Shown in pieces: positions 6,778 to 11,105 of a stretch of DNA of 11,105 nucleotides. The position numbers were made by a program, and so were the translations under genes. This DNA comes from Cryomorphaceae bacterium (GTDB lineage Bacteria > Bacteroidota > Bacteroidia > Flavobacteriales > Schleiferiaceae): positions 1 to 11,105 of the forward strand of contig JAIUMB010000075.1 in NCBI GenBank assembly GCA_022565745.1. Reading direction: 5' to 3'. Each line of letters starts with the position of its first letter. Position 1 is the first letter of the stretch. Under the pieces are notes generated by a model, which saw only the letters and a program-made list of their open reading frames with translations, searched no databases and was not told the DNA's origin.

Positions 6778-8040
6778 TTAGATCACACCCTCCAATATTT
6801 GTTTGCCGATGGCCGTGTTTAATCTGCCATTCTCCACAACATCAATGAAGCGTAAATAGCCTTGATGGTTGATGATTTGACCGTTAATGTGGTCTGTGGT
6901 TTGAAATGGATGTTGCTGGTTTTGCTGATGTGAACCGGGGTAGAGCAGCATGACCTTCTCGGCTTTCCAGAAACGACCGTAGGCGTAAACCTGCCGAAGA
7001 TCGTCTATGCTGGTTGAATGGCGTTTCCACTTGGTGTCGATGATGAGGTGTCGACCGCTGGGCTCATGTGTTACGAGCATGTCGGGCTGTAGACTGTTGT
7101 GGTGCCAAAAGCGCTTGCTGACTTGCGCCTGAACCCGGTAATGTTTATAGGGGGTGTGGGGTGATTCGAGTTCCTTGCGCAGCATCACAAAGACGAACTC
7201 TTCCCAAAGTTTGTTCATGTCAAACAATAGCGAAATCATGTTCTGCGCCCCCCGGTTGATGTCGGGCGAGTAATTGAGAATGATGAGCCGCGCGAGTTCG
7301 AATGCTCGACGGTAGGGTTCTGTTTTTCGCGAAAACACAAACCCATCTAATTGTTTGGCGGATGGCTTTATGCGCATGACCTCGGGAAAGGCCAGTTGAA
7401 CCCGCCGCCAACGGTCGTTGAGACGAGAGCCGCGGGTGAACAAACCCAGTATTTGCAGCGCCAATGTCATGACTTGATGAAGGAAATGGTCGTTGTCGTA
7501 AACTTCGTGGGTGGTGTAAAAGCGTTCCTTGTGCACAAGATTGTGGCGGATGTTTTCGCTAAACGCCAATTTTCCTTTTAGGACTTTTAGGTTACCAGAT
7601 GTTTTTCGATACTGCTTAATTAGGCCTGTATGGAGGAGGTTTTCTACCTGCCGCAGATAGTCTTCAAAATAGACTTCCAGCAGATTAAAGTCCTGGCGTT
7701 TGACCATTGCATCATCGTTTGTTTGGGCACGCAGTTTACCGCACGACTGCAGCATCTGCAACAATACACCGTGCCATTTGGCGTCTGCATCGTCCTTGTC
7801 TGCCTTTGGGTGAATGTGCAGCAGTAGATTTTCAATTTGCAATACGCCCACAAACTGCTTGAACTTAACGCCACTCGGTAAGATGTCGAAATACGCACCA
7901 TCGTGAAGGGCGTTGAGTTTTACCATTGCATTCCAATGGATTTTCTCAAAGCCTTCCTGCCCGATGAACAAACTGTCGTGTTCGTATCTGTTGATGGACT
8001 GTATCACCCTTGAGGTATTTATTGTGCAGTGGAAATGCAT
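6778..8040 (-). CDS. mcrC: McrC-type nuclease subunit of a McrBC restriction system
   Basis: This 420-residue protein is a member of the 5-methylcytosine restriction subunit McrC family (E. coli McrC has about 350). The C-terminal PD-(D/E)xK nuclease core is visible: QPDMLV with Asp320, and LIIDTKWKR with Asp335 and Lys337, followed by the conserved DLRQVYAYGRF helix (347-357). The N-terminal half (1-200) is the family's all-alpha/beta region that contacts the McrB GTPase ring. The catalytic residues are intact, so it should cut DNA when activated by McrB. The ATG at 8040 overlaps the 3' end of mcrB by 22 nt, implying translational coupling and fixed stoichiometry. A second, broken copy of its conserved core is found at 10751-10852. 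Confidence 0.93.
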   Translation of the reverse strand: MHFHCTINTSRVIQSINRYEHDSLFIGQEGFEKIHWNAMVKLNALHDGAYFDILPSGVKFKQFVGVLQIENLLLHIHPKADKDDADAKWHGVLLQMLQSCGKLRAQTNDDAMVKRQDFNLLEVYFEDYLRQVENLLHTGLIKQYRKTSGNLKVLKGKLAFSENIRHNLVHKERFYTTHEVYDNDHFLHQVMTLALQILGLFTRGSRLNDRWRRVQLAFPEVMRIKPSAKQLDGFVFSRKTEPYRRAFELARLIILNYSPDINRGAQNMISLLFDMNKLWEEFVFVMLRKELESPHTPYKHYRVQAQVSKRFWHHNSLQPDMLVTHEPSGRHLIIDTKWKRHSTSIDDLRQVYAYGRFWKAEKVMLLYPGSHQQNQQHPFQTTDHINGQIINHQGYLRFIDVVENGRLNTAIGKQILEGVI

Positions 8041-10463
8041 AGAAGTCCGCGCATGGCCTGTATGATGTCGAAATCTTCGCTGGAAAGATCTTTCAAGAGG
8101 TAGCGCTTTGGCAGGTCGTAGTAATTGTGTTGTTGAACGGCAAAGCTTACTTTATCCTTCTTTTCTTCGAAGAAGTAGGCGCCAATGACCATCTCCATTT
8201 TACCGTAATCACCAAAGAAATACTCCTGCAAGAGCGGAATGATTTTGTCTTTAAACGCGTTTTTTAAATCCGCACTGTTGTTGACCTTCAAAAAGTAGGA
8301 ATGCCCAATGGTGTGATCGCGATCCACCAACACCTCAATGCGGTCGTTTATGGTTTGCAGCACATCCGCCAGATCGATGCCTTCAATGATGCCTTGATGA
8401 TCTGCATTTTGTTTGAGCAAAGACGGATTTGGCATCATTTCCACGAATGAAAAGCGACGGCGTAGGGCGGTATCGAGCGCTTCTACAGAGCGGTCGGCGG
8501 TGTTCATGGTGCCGTAAATATCCACGTTAGACGGGACAGTGAAAAGGCTTTTAGAATAAGGGAGAGTTGCGCTTAAAGAATTTTCCGCTCCCTTTCGTTT
8601 ATCGGTTTCGATAAGCGTAATTAACTCCCCAAAGATGGCCGATACATTTCCGCGATTGATCTCGTCGATAAAAATGGCGTAGCGGTTGTTGGGGTCAGAG
8701 GCAGCGCGGCGACAGAGTTCTTTAAAGACGCCATCTTCAATCTTGTATTGCACTGAATTTCCACTTTCTATTTCTGAAATTACGGGTTTAATACCCTCGA
8801 TGAAGTCCTCATAGCTAAATGACTGGTGAAACGTGGTGAAAACGTAGCGTTGAATGATGTTGTCGGGATTAGGTTTGAAGTTTTGGTAATCCTCCAATAT
8901 GTCAATTAACTCCGGCGTCTGCTCTTTGACATCGTCTTCCATGATCTGCCACGTCTTATCCTTATTTTTATCAAAAATCAAGGGCGCCAATCTCTGCGTG
9001 TAAGCCACCGTTTCGCTTTCCTGAATGGTGTGCATTTGCAATGTCCCCCAGAGCGTGGCACGAACATTTTTCGATTCTGAAATTTTGCTTTTATGCGCTA
9101 CCCAATGATTTTCCACCAAATCACTCACCTTTTGGTTGTTCTTTTCCAACAGCGCCAATGCCACCACTTGCCACCAAGTCAGGCCCCTTACCACTTCTTC
9201 AAAATACTCCTCTTTGGTCAACGCCGTTTCTTTAGTGATGTAGCGGTCAAAGTATTTTGTTTTGAGTGTGTAGGTCTTGCCAGTACCTGGAGGGCCGTAG
9301 AGGATTTGGTTGAGGGGGTGGTTTGATTTTTTTTCTTCATACTCTTCCTCAATTCCAAGCAGTTTAATGAGTTTATTCACATAATTGGGGTACTTGGTAA
9401 TATCGGTAAGAGTTTTTAGAACCACATCTTTATCCGGTTCATCCCAATGTCCGCGCTTTTTCCAATCAACCTTTCTTACTTTCCTGTAGTCGTTTCGTTG
9501 TTTATCATAGAAGTAATCCGATGTAACGATACCGTAACCAAGGTATTCCGAACGCCCCTTCTTGGCAATGATTATATCACCGATGGATATACTCTTGTAA
9601 AAGTCGAAGTTGGCGTTGGCATCATTCTTTTTAGATTTTTTGGTGTTTTCCAGTTCCTTTAGTCGTTTTTCGATTTCCTCTTTGGTATCAAATTGGGTCA
9701 AATCACCAAGGTTATCCCAACCCAGCCCCATTATGCCTTGCTCGTAAAACTCGTCCCATTTAGAAGCGTTTTGTCCTGGAGCAAACACCCAATATTTGAC
9801 AGCATTTTCAGTGTTATAGTTTGCTATTACTTCGTCTTTCATCATGGTTTGGTACACGATATCCTGAGCCAGCAGCATATGGTTTTTATCATTAAATACA
9901 TCTGAAGGAACGATGTTATTCACCATATTTAATAGCTCCACATCTCGGGCAATGTATTCTTTAACAAGCGTGTTCAATAGCTCCAAATAATGCACATATT
10001 TTTTGCCTTTCGTCTTAGCTTTTAACCCAAGATATTTACATAACCTCGTGTAGGCGGTGCTTTGATAAAAAGAATATTTCAAAGGATTGTGATAAGTCAA
10101 ATAGGTTGCAATAGCCCGTTCATCTTGGTGGTGGCTATTGTTTCCGTCAACGGATCGGTATAATGCTAATGACTTAGTATCAAAGTCATGAATGCGTTTC
10201 TCTAGAGGTATAGATTCATCAAAAAGCGCACGGAACAAACGCCTAAACTCTTCTGATTTTTCTTTGCAAATATGATTGCCCACTGCGGCAGTTAAGCGAT
10301 ACACAAGATTAGAAAAATTTATGCTTTCGTATTCCTTGGCAAAATCATCTGCATTCACATTGGGTCTACCGTGATACTTAGAAATCAACTCCCATTTATA
10401 GAGTTCATCCTTCATTTGCGTTTCCGCAATAATGGCTTTGTATTCTTGAATCAAATTTTGCAT
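8019..10463 (-). CDS. mcrB: McrB-type GTPase with EVE-like specificity domain
   Basis: This 814-residue protein is the motor and recognition subunit of a type IV McrBC system. Residues 1-215 form a region I do not recognise. Residues 222-335 resemble an EVE/PUA-like domain (YWVFAPGQNASKWDEFYEQG, then SISIGDIIIAKKG and YGIV), a fold that binds modified bases. The McrB-type AAA+ GTPase follows: Walker A GPPGTGKT (390-397), TFHQSFSYEDFIEGIKP (544-560), Walker B IFIDEINRG (597-605), the McrB signature MNTADRS (653-659) and the RRRF arginines (668-671). About 140 residues lie between Walker A and the FHQSFSYEDF block, a long insertion containing LTWWQVVALALL. The protein should recognise modified DNA and drive McrC cleavage with GTP. 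The base composition changes near residue 380, where the AT-rich specificity half meets the motor. Confidence 0.93.
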   Translation of the reverse strand: MQNLIQEYKAIIAETQMKDELYKWELISKYHGRPNVNADDFAKEYESINFSNLVYRLTAAVGNHICKEKSEEFRRLFRALFDESIPLEKRIHDFDTKSLALYRSVDGNNSHHQDERAIATYLTYHNPLKYSFYQSTAYTRLCKYLGLKAKTKGKKYVHYLELLNTLVKEYIARDVELLNMVNNIVPSDVFNDKNHMLLAQDIVYQTMMKDEVIANYNTENAVKYWVFAPGQNASKWDEFYEQGIMGLGWDNLGDLTQFDTKEEIEKRLKELENTKKSKKNDANANFDFYKSISIGDIIIAKKGRSEYLGYGIVTSDYFYDKQRNDYRKVRKVDWKKRGHWDEPDKDVVLKTLTDITKYPNYVNKLIKLLGIEEEYEEKKSNHPLNQILYGPPGTGKTYTLKTKYFDRYITKETALTKEEYFEEVVRGLTWWQVVALALLEKNNQKVSDLVENHWVAHKSKISESKNVRATLWGTLQMHTIQESETVAYTQRLAPLIFDKNKDKTWQIMEDDVKEQTPELIDILEDYQNFKPNPDNIIQRYVFTTFHQSFSYEDFIEGIKPVISEIESGNSVQYKIEDGVFKELCRRAASDPNNRYAIFIDEINRGNVSAIFGELITLIETDKRKGAENSLSATLPYSKSLFTVPSNVDIYGTMNTADRSVEALDTALRRRFSFVEMMPNPSLLKQNADHQGIIEGIDLADVLQTINDRIEVLVDRDHTIGHSYFLKVNNSADLKNAFKDKIIPLLQEYFFGDYGKMEMVIGAYFFEEKKDKVSFAVQQHNYYDLPKRYLLKDLSSEDFDIIQAMRGLLCISTAQ

Positions 10464-10524
10464 ACATTCAGTAATTTGTTGTCTATAGTGTGTTTTTCAA
10501 ATGCTATAATATGCACAAGCACTG

Positions 10525-10556
10525 GTTGACGATAAAATTTGGATGTTAACGATAAA
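10525..10556. repeat. Direct repeat pair, 20-bp period, in the mcrB leader
   Basis: GTTGACGATAAA (10525-10536) and GTTAACGATAAA (10545-10556) match at 11 of 12 bases with starts exactly 20 bp apart, about two helical turns. They lie 62-93 bp upstream of the mcrB start, downstream of the putative promoter box, where a repressor could act. Confidence 0.45.
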
Positions 10557-10611
10557 TCCACCCAAGAAAATTTTTCATCAACCATTTGTGTCGGCATATT
10601 TTAATAAATCA

Positions 10612-10619
10612 CAAATATA
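10612..10619 (-). promoter_or_regulatory. Putative -7 box for mcrBC
   Basis: On the minus strand TATATTTG (10619 to 10612) matches TAnnTTTG fully. I find no TTG at a suitable distance upstream, so the promoter is only tentative. It would give a leader of about 140 nt containing the direct repeats. Confidence 0.3.
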
Positions 10620-10750
10620 CCTCAGACTCGAAGAAGGGGTGTTTTGCGGTTTTTAGGTGGTTGTTGATGCAGCCAAGGACCAAAAAGCCAGATGATTACG
10701 CGCCATTGCTGCTTGTAAGTCGTGCGTGGATGGTTGGTTTTCGGCGAGCG

Positions 10751-10852
10751 TTAGGGGAGGGGGTAGAGCAGCATGACCTTTTCGGCTTTCCAAAAGCGAC
10801 CGTAGGCGTAAACCTGCCGAAGATCGTTGATGCTTGTTGAATGACGTTTCCA
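10751..10852 (-). pseudogene. mcrC relic (C-terminal nuclease core fragment)
   Basis: Bases 10760-10852 align without gaps to 6937-7029 inside mcrC, in the same orientation, with 86 of 93 bases identical. Read from 10852 on the minus strand the fragment encodes WKRHSTSINDLRQVYAYGRF and continues WKAEKVMLLYP, then two unrelated residues and a TAA (10753-10751). The homology stops abruptly at the Trp after the catalytic DTK, so the fragment has no active site, start codon or domain. Six of the seven differences from the intact gene are synonymous and one changes Asp to Asn, so it derives from a diverged but once functional paralogue rather than from a fresh copy of this gene. Confidence 0.85.
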
Positions 10853-11105
10853 AAAGTCACAAAAGACAAAAACAAAACAAGGTCGTAACAGATACCACAA
10901 AGAATCAACAACGCACAAATGTTTTTATCCACTAAAAAAAACCAAGGGTAGGGGGGAGAACTCCGCAAACACAATCTAGAGTGCAATCCCGCATTGCAGC
11001 GACAAAAGCGATGACACATAACCGGGGTTCCTTTTGTGGCCACTCGCTTGTTGAACGTTGTACAACGTCCAAAACGAACGAATAGAAACGGCCATGCTGA
11101 TTGTC
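10853..11105. other. Non-coding end of window with palindromes
   Basis: No gene is supported in these bases. The left part (10853-10950) is A-rich on the plus strand. Further right are a TGCAAT/ATTGCA hairpin with a 5-base loop (10982-10998) and a 14-bp perfect palindrome (11055-11068). A frame open on the minus strand from 11043 to 10696 (115 codons) crosses these and reads the mcrC relic in a wrong frame, so I do not call it. Confidence 0.45.
11055..11068. repeat. 14-bp perfect palindrome
   Basis: ACGTTGTACAACGT is its own reverse complement. It could be a protein-binding site or part of a mobile-element or integron-type recombination site whose remainder lies beyond the window; I cannot decide from this stretch. 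Confidence 0.5.

Larger units (their letters stand above)
10464..10759. other. mcrB leader and flanking non-coding DNA
   Basis: No gene is supported here. The first 160 bases are AT-rich and act as the mcrB upstream region, holding a promoter-like box and a pair of direct repeats. From about 10625 to 10759 the DNA is more GC-rich and shows nothing I recognise. Short frames (plus 10586-10840, minus 10853-10653) have no recognisable protein features. Confidence 0.5.

Noticed and set aside
10696..11043. 115-codon frame on the minus strand
   Set aside because: It has no recognisable domain, crosses the palindromes and reads the mcrC relic out of its true frame.
10853..11105. Possible integron attC site or insertion-sequence end
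   Set aside because: No pair of core sites, terminal inverted repeats, target-site duplication or integrase/transposase gene can be shown in the window.
1..11105. tRNA, rRNA or riboswitch
   Set aside because: No tRNA-like cloverleaf, rRNA segment or recognised riboswitch core was seen in the gaps between genes.

Overview
The window looks like chromosomal DNA of a member of the Bacteroidota. This rests on a DASH-type cryptochrome/photolyase, two lipoproteins of the M48 and NlpC/P60 families, and upstream boxes that match the Bacteroidota promoter consensus (TTTG, about 20 bp, TAnnTTTG) with little sign of Shine-Dalgarno sites. I do not go below phylum. There are no tRNA or rRNA genes, no CRISPR array and no transposase gene.

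Layout, left to right. (i) 1-266: the 3' end of a SRAP (YedK/HMCES-type) gene, which protects abasic sites in DNA. (ii) 512-1962, minus strand: two cell-envelope lipoprotein genes, an NlpC/P60 cysteine peptidase followed by an M48 zinc metallopeptidase, probably one operon. (iii) 2208-3467: a DASH cryptochrome/photolyase, divergent from the NlpC gene. (iv) 3543-6485: a divergent pair made of a WYL-domain HTH regulator (minus) and a 660-residue ATP-dependent zinc protease (plus), separated by 69 bp. The protease joins an AAA+ module with Clp/Hsp100-type arginine finger and sensor 2 to an FtsH-type M41 peptidase domain, has no membrane segment, and carries a large insertion inside the AAA+ core. 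(v) 6486-6777: a GC-rich gap between convergent genes filled with REP-like palindromic repeats. (vi) 6778-10463, minus strand: a complete McrBC type IV restriction operon, mcrB (EVE-like domain plus GTPase) overlapping mcrC (PD-(D/E)xK nuclease) by 22 nt. (vii) 10464-11105: no intact gene, but the mcrB leader with a 20-bp-period direct repeat, a 93-bp relic of a second mcrC gene, and palindromes.

How it fits together. SRAP, DASH photolyase, a WYL regulator and McrBC all deal with DNA damage or foreign DNA, so the right two thirds reads as a small genome-defence/repair neighbourhood. The most novel item is the WYL regulator plus soluble AAA+/M41 protease pair, which I propose as a self-contained regulated proteolysis module, possibly for defence or stress. 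The second is evidence that the McrBC locus is a mosaic: a foreign-looking AT-rich specificity half of mcrB, and just upstream a relic of a diverged mcrC paralogue whose differences from the intact gene are almost all synonymous.
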